A stretch of 64,000 bases of DNA, from positions 186,001 through 250,000 of the forward strand of contig NZ_JADOVG010000001.1 of the NCBI RefSeq assembly GCF_015752205.1. The letters run 5' to 3'. The translations under genes and the position numbers were made by a program. The DNA is from Polaromonas sp. CG_9.7 (GTDB lineage Bacteria > Pseudomonadota > Gammaproteobacteria > Burkholderiales > Burkholderiaceae_C). This document shows positions 27,006-37,090 of the stretch, piece after piece. Position 1 is the stretch's first letter. Each line of letters begins with the position of its first letter. The notes beneath the pieces were generated by a model. It was not told where the DNA came from. It saw only the letters and a list, made by a program, of their open reading frames with translations, and ran no database searches.

Positions 27006-28451
27006 ATGAGTTTTTCACAAGGACTGAGCGGCCTGAACGCTTCTGCCAGCAATCTCGATGTCATCGGCAACAACATTGCCAATGCAGGCACGATGGGTTT
27101 CAAGTCCGGGAGTGTGCAGTTTTCCGATGTCTTCACGGGCTCGCAGATAGGTTTGGGCGCCAAAGTGGCCAGCGTGTCGCAGAATTTCAACGCCGGCGCG
27201 GTGCAAACCAGTGCACGGTCGCTGGATGTGGCGATTGTCGAAGGCGACGGATTTTTCCGGATGACGAGTCCGGGCGGCGAGATTGCGTATTCACGCAACG
27301 GGCAATTCAACAAGGACAGGGACGGCTTCATTGTCAATGCAGCTGGCTTGCAGTTGACGGGCCATCAGGTGGATGCCGCAGGCGCCATGGGCGTAGGGCT
27401 GGAGGCGCTGCGATTGCCGAGCACCGCCATGCTTCCGAAAGCTACCGGGGACATAGCAGCCCAGTTCAATCTGGACGCGCGTGGCGCCATTCCCACGGTG
27501 GCTTTTGACGCCAACAATGCAGCGACCTATAACTACTCCAATTCGGTCAAGGTCTATGACTCGCTGGGAAACCCCCACGAACTGGCGACTTTCTTTGTCA
27601 AGACCAACCCCATCGCGCCCAGCACTTCGAGTCCATGGGCTTTGTTTGCAACCGCTGACGGCGTTGCGGTCAAGGGACCAGCGGCAACGCTGGCGGCATC
27701 GACAGCTGCGGCCACTGCGGCTTCTGGTGCAGCGTCTGCCGCGGCAACGGCGGCTAACGACAAAGCTGCTGTCAGTGCTGCTGCTGCTGCCCTGCCTGCC
27801 GCCACCACAGCCGAAAAGGAGACGGCTGCCAATGACGCCAAGGATGCGGCGACCGCCAGGACCACAGCGGCTTATGCGCTGGCTGCACTCGAGACCGTTG
27901 GCATCAAGATGGGCCAGCTGACTTTTGATACGAGCGGCACGCTGCTCTCGCCGGCAGATGGAAAAATGGCGCTGGAGGGCATCAACTTCGCCAACGGCTC
28001 CGCGCCCATGACGCTGGCCTTTGCGGTCACCGGCACCACTCAGTACGGAAGTGCAAGCGATGTCAAACAGCTTGATCAGGATGGATATGCCTCGGGCACC
28101 CTGGCCGGGTTTTCCATTGGCAAGGACGGCACCGTGACCGGAAAGTATTCCAATGAACAGGTCAAAACGCTGGGGCAGATTGTGCTGTCCTCGTTTGTGA
28201 ACCCGGCGGGCCTGCAATCGAAGGGCGACAACGTCTGGACTGAAACCGCTGCATCGGGCCAGGCACTGACCGGCAACCCTGGCGCTGGCACCAAGCTGGG
28301 CGCGTTGGCTTCGGGGTCGCTGGAAGCGTCCAACGTCGACCTGACCTCCGAGCTGGTCAATCTGATCATTGCCCAGCGCACGTACCAGGCCAATGCCCAG
28401 ACCGTCAAGACCCAGGATCAGGTGGTACAGACCCTGATGAACATACGCTAA
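27006..28451 (+). CDS. flgE: Flagellar hook protein FlgE with alanine-rich insertion
   Basis: 481 residues, somewhat long for FlgE. N-terminal SFSQGLSGLNASASNLDVIGNNIANAGTMGFK-type helix, central YSNSVKVYDSLGNPHELATFF, and C-terminal SNVDLTSELVNLIIAQRTYQAN are all typical. Between about 215 and 298 lies a low-complexity Ala-dominated, probably helical insertion. The flanking segments (SPWALFATADG before, GQLTFDTSGTLLSP after) would be nearly adjacent in ordinary FlgE. ATG 27006 is used; an in-frame upstream extension to 26976 lacks homology. Confidence 0.95.
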   Translation: MSFSQGLSGLNASASNLDVIGNNIANAGTMGFKSGSVQFSDVFTGSQIGLGAKVASVSQNFNAGAVQTSARSLDVAIVEGDGFFRMTSPGGEIAYSRNGQFNKDRDGFIVNAAGLQLTGHQVDAAGAMGVGLEALRLPSTAMLPKATGDIAAQFNLDARGAIPTVAFDANNAATYNYSNSVKVYDSLGNPHELATFFVKTNPIAPSTSSPWALFATADGVAVKGPAATLAASTAAATAASGAASAAATAANDKAAVSAAAAALPAATTAEKETAANDAKDAATARTTAAYALAALETVGIKMGQLTFDTSGTLLSPADGKMALEGINFANGSAPMTLAFAVTGTTQYGSASDVKQLDQDGYASGTLAGFSIGKDGTVTGKYSNEQVKTLGQIVLSSFVNPAGLQSKGDNVWTETAASGQALTGNPGAGTKLGALASGSLEASNVDLTSELVNLIIAQRTYQANAQTVKTQDQVVQTLMNIR

Positions 28452-28518
28452 TGCGCTTGTGGCCCGCTGACACAGCAGGCCGTGGCATCAACAAAACCAG
28501 CGAACCCAGGACAAAAGT

Positions 28519-29262
28519 ATGGACCGGATGATCTACGTCGGCATGAGCGGTGCCAAGCAGGCGATGGAGCAGCAGGCGTCGGTCGCCAACAACATGGCGA
28601 ATGTCTCGACGCCCGGTTTCCGTGCCCAGATCAACAGCTTTCGGGCTGTGCCGGTGGTCGGCCAGGAAGCCGCCACGCGCGCCATGGTGGTGGCTTCGAC
28701 GCCTGGTGCCGACATGCGCAGCGGTCCCATGACCCAGACCGGCCGAGCGCTGGATGTGGCCGTGCGCGGCGAGGGCTGGCTGACAGTGCAGATGCCAGAC
28801 GGCAGCGAAGCCTACACCCGCGTCGGCAACTTGCAGGTTGGCGCCCAGGGCCAGTTGATGACCATGGATTCCCGGCCCATCGCAGGCGAAGCCGGGCCGC
28901 TGGTGGTGCCGCCCGGGTCGGCCTTGGTCGTAACCAGCGAAGGCGTCGTCAGCGCCATCGGCCCAGGCGACCCGCTGACTGGCGCGGCTGAAGTAGGGCG
29001 CCTGAAACTCGTCAATCCACCCGCTGGCGACCTGGTGCGCGGCGACGACGGGCTTTTCCGGATGCAAGCCGGCGCAGCCCCCGCCCAGGCCGATCCTGCC
29101 GTGCGGCTGCTGACTGGCGCGCTGGAAGGCAGCAACGTCAATCCGGTCGAAGTCATGGTGGAGATGATTGCCAACGCGCGCCGCTTTGAAATGCAGATGA
29201 AGACGCTGCAGACGGCTGAAAGCAACGATCAGCAGGCCAACAAGCTGCTGTCCAGCAGCTAG
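28519..29262 (+). CDS. flgF: Flagellar proximal rod protein FlgF
   Basis: 247 residues. Start MDRMIYVGMSGAKQAMEQQASVANNMANVSTPGF-type axial motif, ALDVAVRGEGWLTVQMPDGSEAYTRVGN in the core, and C-terminal EGSNVNPVEVMVEMIANARRFEMQMKT. Between flgE and flgG in the standard order. Confidence 0.96.
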   Translation: MDRMIYVGMSGAKQAMEQQASVANNMANVSTPGFRAQINSFRAVPVVGQEAATRAMVVASTPGADMRSGPMTQTGRALDVAVRGEGWLTVQMPDGSEAYTRVGNLQVGAQGQLMTMDSRPIAGEAGPLVVPPGSALVVTSEGVVSAIGPGDPLTGAAEVGRLKLVNPPAGDLVRGDDGLFRMQAGAAPAQADPAVRLLTGALEGSNVNPVEVMVEMIANARRFEMQMKTLQTAESNDQQANKLLSSS

Positions 29263-29324
29263 TTTGCGCTCGATTTCTTTTTCTGACATGAACCAGGCCT
29301 CGGCCAACTCGCAGGATTTCTCCC

Positions 29325-30107
29325 ATGATTCGTTCTCTCTCCATTGCCAAGACCGGTCTTGATGCCCAGCAGACCCAGCTCGATGTGGTCGCCAACAACC
29401 TGGCCAACGTCGGCACCACGGGCTTCAAGCGCAGCCGCGCCGTGTTCGAAGACCTGATGTACCAGAACCTTCGCCAGAGCGGCGGCCAGACGTCAGACCA
29501 GACCCGCATGCCTTCGGGCCTGCAACTGGGCACTGGTGTGCGCGTGGTGGCCACCGAGCGCATTCATACGCAAGGCAATTCGACCAAAACCGAAAACCCG
29601 AAAGATGTGCTGATCAACGGCAACGGTTTTTTCCAGGTGCTGATGCCCGATGGCACAGCCGCCTACACCCGGGATGGTTCCTTTCAGACCGACCAGAATG
29701 GCCAGCTTGTGACCGCCAGTGGTTACCCGGTGCAGCCAGCCATCACGCTGCCGCAAAACATCACCAGCATGACCATAGGCCGCGATGGCACGGTGTCGGT
29801 GGTTCAGGCGGGCAGCGCGGCCAGCGTGCAGGTCGGCCAGATCCAGTTGGCGACTTTTCTCAATTCCGCCGGTCTGCAAAGCAATGGTGAAAACCTGTAC
29901 GTTGAAACCGACGCTTCCGGCGGCGCGAACCAGACATCCCCCGGCCAGAATGGCGCGGGAACGCTCAACCAGGGCTATGTCGAATCATCCAACGTCAACG
30001 TCGTGGAAGAACTCGTCAACATGATCCAGACGCAGCGCGCCTATGAAATCAACAGCAAGGTCGTCAAGACTTCAGACGAAATGCTGGCACGGCTGTCGCA
30101 GCTGTGA
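29325..30107 (+). CDS. flgG: Flagellar distal rod protein FlgG
   Basis: 260 residues, the standard length. [20 protein letters not shown] start, [57 protein letters not shown], and C-terminal [25 protein letters not shown]. Its stop overlaps the flgH ATG by one base (TGATG). Confidence 0.98.
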   Translation: MIRSLSIAKTGLDAQQTQLDVVANNLANVGTTGFKRSRAVFEDLMYQNLRQSGGQTSDQTRMPSGLQLGTGVRVVATERIHTQGNSTKTENPKDVLINGNGFFQVLMPDGTAAYTRDGSFQTDQNGQLVTASGYPVQPAITLPQNITSMTIGRDGTVSVVQAGSAASVQVGQIQLATFLNSAGLQSNGENLYVETDASGGANQTSPGQNGAGTLNQGYVESSNVNVVEELVNMIQTQRAYEINSKVVKTSDEMLARLSQL

Positions 30108-30802
30108 TGTACCACTTGTTCGCAAACTGCCGGCTTATGGGGTGGGCAATGGCGGTCAGCCTGCTATTGGGCGGCTGCGCCCAAATACCGCGCGAGCCGC
30201 TGGTGCAGCAGCCCATGAGCGCCCGTGCCGACCTCCAGGTTCGCCCCGCAGGACCAGCGAATGGGTCGATCTACCGCACAGGCTTTGGCACGCAGGCCCT
30301 GTTCGAAGACCGGCGGCCCCGTTATATCGGTGACATCCTGACCATTGTGGTGAGTGAAAACATCAATGCCAGCAAGAACTCCGCTGCAGACGCCAGCCGC
30401 AGCGGCAGTGCCAGTTCTGTGCTCGGTCTGATTCCAAAGCTGATCGGGGGATTGATTTCAAGCGACCTGGACGCAGAGGCCAGCGGCAAGAACACCATGA
30501 GTGCCAAGGGCGGTGCCAATTCCAGAAACACCTTCAACGGCGTCATCACCGTCACGGTGGTGGATGTCCTGGTAAACGGCAACCTGCTGGTCAGCGGTGA
30601 AAAGCAGATGCTGATCAACCAGGGCACCGAGTTCATCCGGTTTTCCGGCGTGGTGAATCCGCGCACCGTCAGCGCCAGCAACACCGTGCCTTCCACCCAG
30701 GTGGCAGACGCCCGGATTGAATACAGCGCCAAAGGGTATATCGACGAAGCGCAGACCATGGGCTGGCTGCAGCGTGCCTTCCTCAACGTGCTGCCTTTCT
30801 GA
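30107..30802 (+). CDS. flgH: Flagellar L-ring lipoprotein FlgH
   Basis: 231 residues. Outer-membrane lipoprotein of the L ring. A lipobox SLLLGGC places the lipidated Cys at 24. The family core shows [29 protein letters not shown] and a late [24 protein letters not shown]. Either GTG 30104 or ATG 30107 fits; the ATG is preferred. It is directly followed by flgI. Confidence 0.96.
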   Translation: MYHLFANCRLMGWAMAVSLLLGGCAQIPREPLVQQPMSARADLQVRPAGPANGSIYRTGFGTQALFEDRRPRYIGDILTIVVSENINASKNSAADASRSGSASSVLGLIPKLIGGLISSDLDAEASGKNTMSAKGGANSRNTFNGVITVTVVDVLVNGNLLVSGEKQMLINQGTEFIRFSGVVNPRTVSASNTVPSTQVADARIEYSAKGYIDEAQTMGWLQRAFLNVLPF

Positions 30803-30804
30803 CC

Positions 30805-31950
30805 ATGCATCAAACTATTTCGCGTGACGTTCTCACCAGCAAGCCGGTCTTGGCAGTCGCCATGAAACTGTGTTTTCTTGCCAGTCTCCTGATCGCCCTG
30901 CCTTCACAGGCGGAGCGGCTGAAGGACCTGGCCAGCATTCAGGGCGTGCGCGACAACCCGCTGATTGGCTATGGCTTGATGGTGGGCCTCGATGGCAGCG
31001 GCGACCAGACCATGCAGACGCCATTCACCACCCAAAGCCTGAACAACATGCTGGGCCAGCTTGGCGTGACGGTGCCGGCCGGCACCAACATGCAGCTGAA
31101 AAATGTGGCGGCCGTGATGGTAACGGCAACCCTGCCGCCTTTCGTGCGGCCCGGACAGAACATCGACATTACCGTATCGTCATTGGGCAATGCCAAAAGC
31201 CTGCGCGGCGGCACCTTGCTGATGACGCCCTTGAAAGGCGCTGATGGCCAGGTGTATGCCCTGGCCCAGGGCAATATGGTGATTGGCGGGGCCGGCGCTT
31301 CAGCCGGCGGCAGCTCGGTCAAGATCAACCAGCTCAGTTCTGGCCGGATTCCGGCCGGCGCGATCGTCGAGCGCGCCGTCGAGTCTCCGCTCGGCGGCGA
31401 CGGCACCCTGATGCTGGAACTTCACACCAGCGATTTTGGCACTGCGCAAACGGCCATGGAAGCGATCAACCGCAGTTTTGGCCCCGGTACTGCCACCGCG
31501 CTGGACGCCCGGGTGATCCAGGTCACGGCGCCCGCCCGACCCGAAGAGCGCGTCGGTTTCCTGGCGCGCATCCAGAATCTTGACGTAGCGCCGGCCCAAG
31601 CCGTCGCCAAAGTTGTCATCAACGCCCGAACCGGCTCGGTGGTGATGAACCAAAACGTCAGGCTTAACGATTGCGCCGTGGCACACGGTAATTTATCGGT
31701 GGTAATCAATACTGAACCCGTCATCAGCCAGCCCAACCTGCTGTCAGGCGGTGCCACCATTGCGACGCAAAAGTCGCAGATCGAGATCAGTCAGGCCGGC
31801 GGCGCGCTGCAGGTCGTGCGCGGCGGGGCTTCGCTGGCAGATGTCATCAGGGGACTCAACACACTGGGCGCCAACCCGCAGGACCTAGTGTCGATTCTGC
31901 AGGCCATGAAAGCGGCGGGCGCCTTGCGCGCCGAGCTTGAAATTATTTAA
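30805..31950 (+). CDS. flgI: Flagellar P-ring protein FlgI
   Basis: 381 residues with an export signal ending near ALPSQA (about residue 36). Periplasmic P-ring subunit. [26 protein letters not shown] and [20 protein letters not shown] are signature regions, with [22 protein letters not shown] and a C-terminal [21 protein letters not shown]. The ATG at 30862 ([10 protein letters not shown]) gives a more ordinary signal peptide and may be the true start; neither has a clear ribosome site. Confidence 0.96.
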   Translation: MHQTISRDVLTSKPVLAVAMKLCFLASLLIALPSQAERLKDLASIQGVRDNPLIGYGLMVGLDGSGDQTMQTPFTTQSLNNMLGQLGVTVPAGTNMQLKNVAAVMVTATLPPFVRPGQNIDITVSSLGNAKSLRGGTLLMTPLKGADGQVYALAQGNMVIGGAGASAGGSSVKINQLSSGRIPAGAIVERAVESPLGGDGTLMLELHTSDFGTAQTAMEAINRSFGPGTATALDARVIQVTAPARPEERVGFLARIQNLDVAPAQAVAKVVINARTGSVVMNQNVRLNDCAVAHGNLSVVINTEPVISQPNLLSGGATIATQKSQIEISQAGGALQVVRGGASLADVIRGLNTLGANPQDLVSILQAMKAAGALRAELEII

Positions 31951-31959
31951 GGTGCTTTC

Positions 31960-32949
31960 ATGACCAGTGCCGGACTTTCCAGCCTCAATGGCCCAAATGC
32001 TTCCGGCCCGGGTGTGCTGGATCAGCGCCTGTCGCTGGACGTGCAGGGGGTTGACGCCTTGCGGCGTACTGTCCGCACCTCGCCGCAGGAAGGCATGAAG
32101 CAGGCTTCAAAACAGTTTGAAGTGATGTTCATGCAGATGATGCTCAAAAGCATGCGCGAAGCGACGCCCGCAGACGGGCTGTTCAGCAGCTCGCAGGAAA
32201 AGACCTACACCTCGATGCTGGACCAGCAACTGTCGCAGCACCTTTCAGGCCGGGGGCTGGGCCTTGCCGAGGCCATGTTCGCGCAGCTCAACCGCGCCTT
32301 GGGCAGCGATGCCGTCCAACTGGCGCCAGCCGACGGCCCAAGGGGTGAGATGCCCGGAGCCCAGCCGCTGGGCATGCCGCTGGCCACGGATTCACAGCGT
32401 TTTGCCCAGCCGATGCCGCCGCTCAAGCGCGCGCCAGACCTTTCGTTTTACGAGACCGCCACCGCTCAGGCCACGATGAGCCGCAGCGTCCTGCCGCAAG
32501 CGCATGTCGAGCAATTCGTTTCACGCATGCTGCCCGCTGCGCAGCGGGCCAGCCAGGCCAGCGGCGTACCGGCGCAACTCATCATGGCGCAGGCCGCGCT
32601 GGAATCAGGCTGGGGGAAACGCGAGATTCGCGCCGACGACGGCCGGACGAGCTACAACGTGTTTGGCATCAAGGCCGACAAAAGCTGGAAAGGCCCGGTG
32701 GTTGAAACCACCACGACCGAATACGTCAACGGCGTGGCCCAGAAAATCCAGGCCAAATTTCGTGCGTACAGCTCCTATGAAGAATCGTTTACCGACTATG
32801 CCCGCTTCCTGACCAGCAACCCACGTTACGCCGACGTGCTGGCCACGAAGGATCCGGCCGAAGCTGCGCATGGGCTGCAACGTGCAGGCTACGCCACCGA
32901 TCCGCAGTACGGCGTAAAGCTGGTTCGCCTCATGGAACAGATGGTCTAG
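31960..32949 (+). CDS. flgJ: Rod assembly protein/peptidoglycan hydrolase FlgJ
   Basis: 329 residues, bifunctional form. The N-terminal rod-cap domain (about 35-110) contains ASKQFEVMFMQMMLKSMREA. The C-terminal glucosaminidase (about 180-329) has VPAQLIMAQAALESGWGKREIR with the catalytic Glu, NVFGIKADKSWKGP, and FRAYSSYEESFTDYARFL. It opens the peptidoglycan for rod growth. Last gene of the flgB-J operon. Confidence 0.97.
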   Translation: MTSAGLSSLNGPNASGPGVLDQRLSLDVQGVDALRRTVRTSPQEGMKQASKQFEVMFMQMMLKSMREATPADGLFSSSQEKTYTSMLDQQLSQHLSGRGLGLAEAMFAQLNRALGSDAVQLAPADGPRGEMPGAQPLGMPLATDSQRFAQPMPPLKRAPDLSFYETATAQATMSRSVLPQAHVEQFVSRMLPAAQRASQASGVPAQLIMAQAALESGWGKREIRADDGRTSYNVFGIKADKSWKGPVVETTTTEYVNGVAQKIQAKFRAYSSYEESFTDYARFLTSNPRYADVLATKDPAEAAHGLQRAGYATDPQYGVKLVRLMEQMV

Positions 32950-32979
32950 TTAGTGTCATACAAAACAGGGGCAAAAAAA

Positions 32980-33008
32980 CGCAAATAAAAGCGCAAATAA
33001 AAGCGCAA
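32980..33008 (+). repeat. Short tandem repeat, 12-base unit
   Basis: CGCAAATAAAAG occurs twice head to tail, followed by CGCAA of a third copy. It lies between the flgJ stop and the cheW promoter. No function can be assigned. Confidence 0.8.
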
Positions 33009-33034
33009 TGAACGGCTGGGAAGACGGGCTGGCC

Positions 33035-33061
33035 TTCATTTTTCGATTATTCAGCCGATAA
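33035..33061 (+). promoter_or_regulatory. Probable sigma-28 promoter of cheW-mcp unit
   Basis: GCCGATAA at 33054-33061 is a perfect sigma-28 -10 octamer. Eleven bases upstream the -35 position reads TTCATTTT (33035-33042), only a partial match to TAAAGTTT. It lies 97 bases before cheW, in the right orientation, with no sigma-70 promoter evident. Confidence 0.6.
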
Positions 33062-33158
33062 ACAAAGACAGCTATCCACTGCCAGCACAGCTTTTCGGTT
33101 CCCAAAACTTGCGCGTGCCTGGCCAGGCGCCTCACCACCCTCAGCTCAAGGAATTTTC

Positions 33159-33680
33159 ATGCACGCAACCACCAGCCATCCCCCGTCTCTTAACGCCGCT
33201 GCAGAGCCTCGCAGTGCTGCGGCGCCCAAGGCGCTGGAGTTTTTGTCCTTCACGCTGGGCCAGGAAGAGTACGGCATCGACATCCAGAAAGTGCAGGAAT
33301 TGCGCGGCTATGACACGGTCACGCGCATTGCCAATGCACCCGTGCACATCAAGGGTGTGGTGAACCTGCGCGGCATCATTGTTCCCATCGTCGACATGCG
33401 CATCAAGTTCAATCTGGGAACGCCATCGTATGACCAGTTCACGGTGGTGATCATTCTCAACATCGGCAGCCGGGTCATGGGCATGGTGGTGGACAGCGTT
33501 TCGGACGTGATCACCTTGACGCCCGGGCAGATCAAGCCAGCGCCAGCGATGGGTTCGGTGCTCGATACCGCCTACCTGATCGGTCTGGGAACGTTGGACG
33601 ATCGCATGGTGATTCTGGTCGATCTCGAAAAACTCATGTCCAGCGATGAGATGGGCTTGATTGAAAAAATGGTGGCCTGA
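33159..33680 (+). CDS. cheW: Chemotaxis coupling protein CheW
   Basis: 173 residues. Couples receptors to CheA. An N-terminal 25-residue low-complexity segment is followed by [49 protein letters not shown] core, [22 protein letters not shown] and [15 protein letters not shown]. It is separated from cheA (63.8 kb) and instead leads the receptor genes. Confidence 0.97.
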   Translation: MHATTSHPPSLNAAAEPRSAAAPKALEFLSFTLGQEEYGIDIQKVQELRGYDTVTRIANAPVHIKGVVNLRGIIVPIVDMRIKFNLGTPSYDQFTVVIILNIGSRVMGMVVDSVSDVITLTPGQIKPAPAMGSVLDTAYLIGLGTLDDRMVILVDLEKLMSSDEMGLIEKMVA

Positions 33681-33727
33681 CTTTCCCGTGTAGAAACCGA
33701 AAAAGAACTGAATCAACGAAGAAGAAA

Positions 33728-35377
33728 ATGAATATCGGAAATCTGAAAATTGGCACCCGGCTGAGTTCGGGCTTTGCGCTGGTGCTGCTGATGATGGCGT
33801 CCCTGATCGTGGTTGTGCTGTCAAACCTGAACAGCATTGGCGACAGCAACGCTGACATGGTCAAGAAAGACTGGGTCAAGGCCGAGGCTGCCAACACCAT
33901 CAACGCCACCATCCGCGCAAATGCGCGCCGCACCATGGAGCTGTTCTTTGCGCAGGATGCAGCGCAGACCAACACGATCAATGAACGGATCAAGAGCAAC
34001 GCAAAAACCATCAATGATGCTGTGCAAGTCCTTGAAACGCTGATGACCACGGACGAGGGAAAGTCTCTGCTCGCCGACTTCAAGGAAAAACGCGCTCGTT
34101 ATCTCCAGTCCATGGACAAGTCCATCAAGATGCTGGCCCAATTCAACAAGGCAGAGGCCATCCAGGTCCTGAACAACGAGACTCTGCCAGCGCTCGATGC
34201 AGTGCAAGACAACGTGACTCGCATCGTTGCGCTGCAGAGAAAGATAGTCGAAGTCAGCGGCGCTGATGTCGAGCAGCGCGTCGCCTCGACAAGCACTCTG
34301 ATGATCGGTCTGGGCCTGCTCGCTGTGCTGCTGGGAAGCGCTTTTGCCTTCTGGATTACCCGCTCGATCACAAACCCCTTGAAGCAGGCCGTGCTGGTGG
34401 CCCAGAAAGTGGCCGCCGGCGACCTGACCAGCGACATCGAAGTGAGGACCCAAGACGAGACTGGGCAGTTGCTCCAGGCCTTGAAGGACATGAATACCAG
34501 CCTGACGGGCATCGTCGGCCAGGTCCGTATCGGCACCGACACCATCGCGACGGCCTCCAGCCAGATCGCCGCCGGCAACCTGGACCTGTCCAGCCGCACG
34601 GAAGAGCAGGCAAGCTCGCTCGAAGAAACCGCCGCCTCAATGGAGGAGCTGACGAGCACCGTCAAGCAAAACGCCGACAACGCGCGTCAGGCCAACCAGC
34701 TGGCCGTGTCAGCGTCGAGCGTGGCCGTGCGCGGCGGCGCGGTGGTCTCGCAGGTGGTGGACACCATGGGCGCCATCAACACCTCGTCCAGGAAGATCGT
34801 GGACATCATCGGCGTGATCGACGGCATCGCCTTTCAGACCAACATCCTGGCCCTGAATGCGGCCGTCGAGGCGGCCCGGGCGGGCGAGCAGGGGCGGGGC
34901 TTTGCCGTGGTGGCGGCCGAGGTCAGAAACCTGGCCCAGCGCAGCGCTGCTGCAGCCAAGGAGATCAAGACCCTGATTGGCGACTCGGTGGACAAGGTCG
35001 AGGAAGGCAGCAAGCAGGTGGCCGAAGCGGGCCGGACGATGGACGAGATCGTGGACAGCGTCAAACGCGTGACGGACATCATGGCCGAGATCACGGCGGC
35101 CAGCCAGGAGCAGACGCAGGGCATAGAGCAGATCAACCAGGCGATCACGCAGATGGACCAGGTGACGCAGCAAAACGCGGCATTGGTCGAGGAAGCAGCC
35201 GCAGCCGCGCAGTCGCTGCAGGAGCAGGCGGCCGGCTTGAGCCAGGTGGTCAGCGTCTTCCGGCTGGACAGCCAAGCTAAGCATTCTCTGGTCGGTGCGG
35301 CGGACCGCTACCTTACGCCTAGGAAGCCGCGAAGCGAAAAAAAGGCCCTTGCTGCGCCGGTGCTGTCAACGCGATAG
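33728..35377 (+). CDS. Methyl-accepting chemotaxis protein 1 (four-helix-bundle type)
   Basis: 549 residues. A membrane helix lies at about 14-33 and a helical periplasmic domain of the Tar type (4HB, about 34-188) with [21 protein letters not shown]. The second helix ([19 protein letters not shown]) is at about 192-210, followed by HAMP ([19 protein letters not shown]). The signalling hairpin tip is in [29 protein letters not shown]. The end (VLSTR) lacks a CheR-docking pentapeptide. The signalling part is nearly identical in DNA to the two next receptors. Confidence 0.95.
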   Translation: MNIGNLKIGTRLSSGFALVLLMMASLIVVVLSNLNSIGDSNADMVKKDWVKAEAANTINATIRANARRTMELFFAQDAAQTNTINERIKSNAKTINDAVQVLETLMTTDEGKSLLADFKEKRARYLQSMDKSIKMLAQFNKAEAIQVLNNETLPALDAVQDNVTRIVALQRKIVEVSGADVEQRVASTSTLMIGLGLLAVLLGSAFAFWITRSITNPLKQAVLVAQKVAAGDLTSDIEVRTQDETGQLLQALKDMNTSLTGIVGQVRIGTDTIATASSQIAAGNLDLSSRTEEQASSLEETAASMEELTSTVKQNADNARQANQLAVSASSVAVRGGAVVSQVVDTMGAINTSSRKIVDIIGVIDGIAFQTNILALNAAVEAARAGEQGRGFAVVAAEVRNLAQRSAAAAKEIKTLIGDSVDKVEEGSKQVAEAGRTMDEIVDSVKRVTDIMAEITAASQEQTQGIEQINQAITQMDQVTQQNAALVEEAAAAAQSLQEQAAGLSQVVSVFRLDSQAKHSLVGAADRYLTPRKPRSEKKALAAPVLSTR

Positions 35378-35470
35378 TTATCACAGAAAAGTAACAAAAT
35401 TTACCCCAACGCTTTTGGACCCTCGGCAATAACCAAAGCGCAGGCTTCTACCGCATCAACCAAAACTACT

Positions 35471-37090
35471 ATGAACTCTTTCAAAATATCCACCCGACTG
35501 ATGATACTGATAGGCATTTTGTCGATCTTGCTGATTGGTATTGGCAGCATTGGCCTGTTTGGCATCAACCAGTCCAACGACGCGCTGAAAACAGTGTATG
35601 CAGAACGCACGGTGCCGATCAGCCAGCTTGGTGAGATCGACAGCCTTTCTCTGGCAAACCAGGTGTTTCTTGCGTCCAGCTACATCACACCCACACCCGA
35701 GGACATTGCTAAAAAAACCGCCCAGATCGACGCCAATATCTTGGTCATCGGCAAAATATGGGAGGCCTATATGGCAAGTTATTTGATACCAGAGGAGCGA
35801 GAAATCGCCGGAAAATTTTCCGATGCGCGCGCCAAATTTGTGCGCGAAGGCGTCAAGCCTGCCGCAGACGCACTGCGCGCGAATGACCTGGAAGATGCCA
35901 AACAGATCATGAACGAAAAGGTCGGCCCGCTTTATATTCCCGTTAAGGCGGCTTTGAACGCGCTGATCAAGCTGCAGCTTGAGGGCGCTAAAGCTCAATA
36001 CGATGGCGCCATTTCGCAGTATCAAACTATTCGCAATGTGGCTATCAGTGCTATCGTGGCTGGGGTTGTGTTTGCCTTGGTTTTTGGCCTGTTCCTGATC
36101 CGAGGCATCACGCGTTCACTAGCCCAAGCCATGGCCGCTTCCAATGCGGTTGCACAAGGGGACCTGACGCAGTCCATCTTGGTCAAGGGAAAAGATGAAG
36201 TCGCCCAACTGCTGACTTCTCTCTCGGCCATGCAGTCCAGCCTGATCGGTATCGTCAGCCAGGTCCGCCAGGGCACTGACACGATAGCCACGGCGTCCGG
36301 CCAGATTGCCGCCGGCAACCAGGACCTGTCCAGCCGCACCGAGCAGCAGGCGTCGTCACTGGAAGAGACTGCCGCCTCAATGGAAGAACTCACTTCCACC
36401 GTCAAGCAAAACGCCGACAACGCGCGTCAGGCCAACCAGCTGGCGGCCTCGGCGTCGAGCGTGGCCGTGCGCGGCGGCGTGGTGGTGGCGCAGGTGGTCG
36501 GCACGATGGGGGCCATCAACACTTCCTCGCGAAAGATCGTGGACATCATCGGCGTGATCGACGGCATCGCATTTCAGACCAACATCCTGGCCCTGAATGC
36601 GGCGGTCGAGGCGGCCAGAGCGGGTGAGCAGGGCCGGGGCTTTGCGGTAGTGGCCGCTGAAGTCAGGAGCCTGGCGCAACGAAGCGCGGCGGCGGCTAAA
36701 GAGATCAAGACGCTGATTGGCGACTCGGTGGAAAAAGTTGAGGAGGGCAGCCGTCAGGTGGCCGATGCCGGCCGGACGATGGAAGAAATTGTGGACAGCG
36801 TCAAACGCGTGACCGACATCATGGCCGAGATTGCGGCGGCCAGCCATGAGCAGACGCAGGGCATAGAGCAGATCAACCAGGCGATCACGCAGATGGACCA
36901 GGTGACGCAGCAAAACGCCGCATTGGTCGAAGAAGCAGCCGCGGCAGCGCATTCGCTGCAGGAACAGGCGGCCAGCTTGAGCCAGGTGGTCAGCCTGTTC
37001 AGTCTCGATGAGGCACAAGGCACAGAGCCGGTCCACCACGTGACCGCAAGAGGCTTGGCTGGATTATCAAAAGAGGTTTCTTATGCGTGA
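35471..37090 (+). CDS. Methyl-accepting chemotaxis protein 2
   Basis: 539 residues. First helix at about 11-32 ([21 protein letters not shown]), periplasmic four-helix-type domain to about 188 with [19 protein letters not shown], second helix at about 189-210 ([19 protein letters not shown]), HAMP, then the conserved signalling domain with the usual tip sequence. It ends KEVSYA, without pentapeptide. The 93-base gap upstream has no clear promoter. Its stop overlaps the next receptor start by 8 bases. Confidence 0.95.
   Translation: MNSFKISTRLMILIGILSILLIGIGSIGLFGINQSNDALKTVYAERTVPISQLGEIDSLSLANQVFLASSYITPTPEDIAKKTAQIDANILVIGKIWEAYMASYLIPEEREIAGKFSDARAKFVREGVKPAADALRANDLEDAKQIMNEKVGPLYIPVKAALNALIKLQLEGAKAQYDGAISQYQTIRNVAISAIVAGVVFALVFGLFLIRGITRSLAQAMAASNAVAQGDLTQSILVKGKDEVAQLLTSLSAMQSSLIGIVSQVRQGTDTIATASGQIAAGNQDLSSRTEQQASSLEETAASMEELTSTVKQNADNARQANQLAASASSVAVRGGVVVAQVVGTMGAINTSSRKIVDIIGVIDGIAFQTNILALNAAVEAARAGEQGRGFAVVAAEVRSLAQRSAAAAKEIKTLIGDSVEKVEEGSRQVADAGRTMEEIVDSVKRVTDIMAEIAAASHEQTQGIEQINQAITQMDQVTQQNAALVEEAAAAAHSLQEQAASLSQVVSLFSLDEAQGTEPVHHVTARGLAGLSKEVSYA

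Noticed and set aside
35396..35460. Possible sigma-28 promoter before receptor 2
   Set aside because: GCAATAAC-like sequence lacks the GCCGAT core and correct spacing to a TAAA element.
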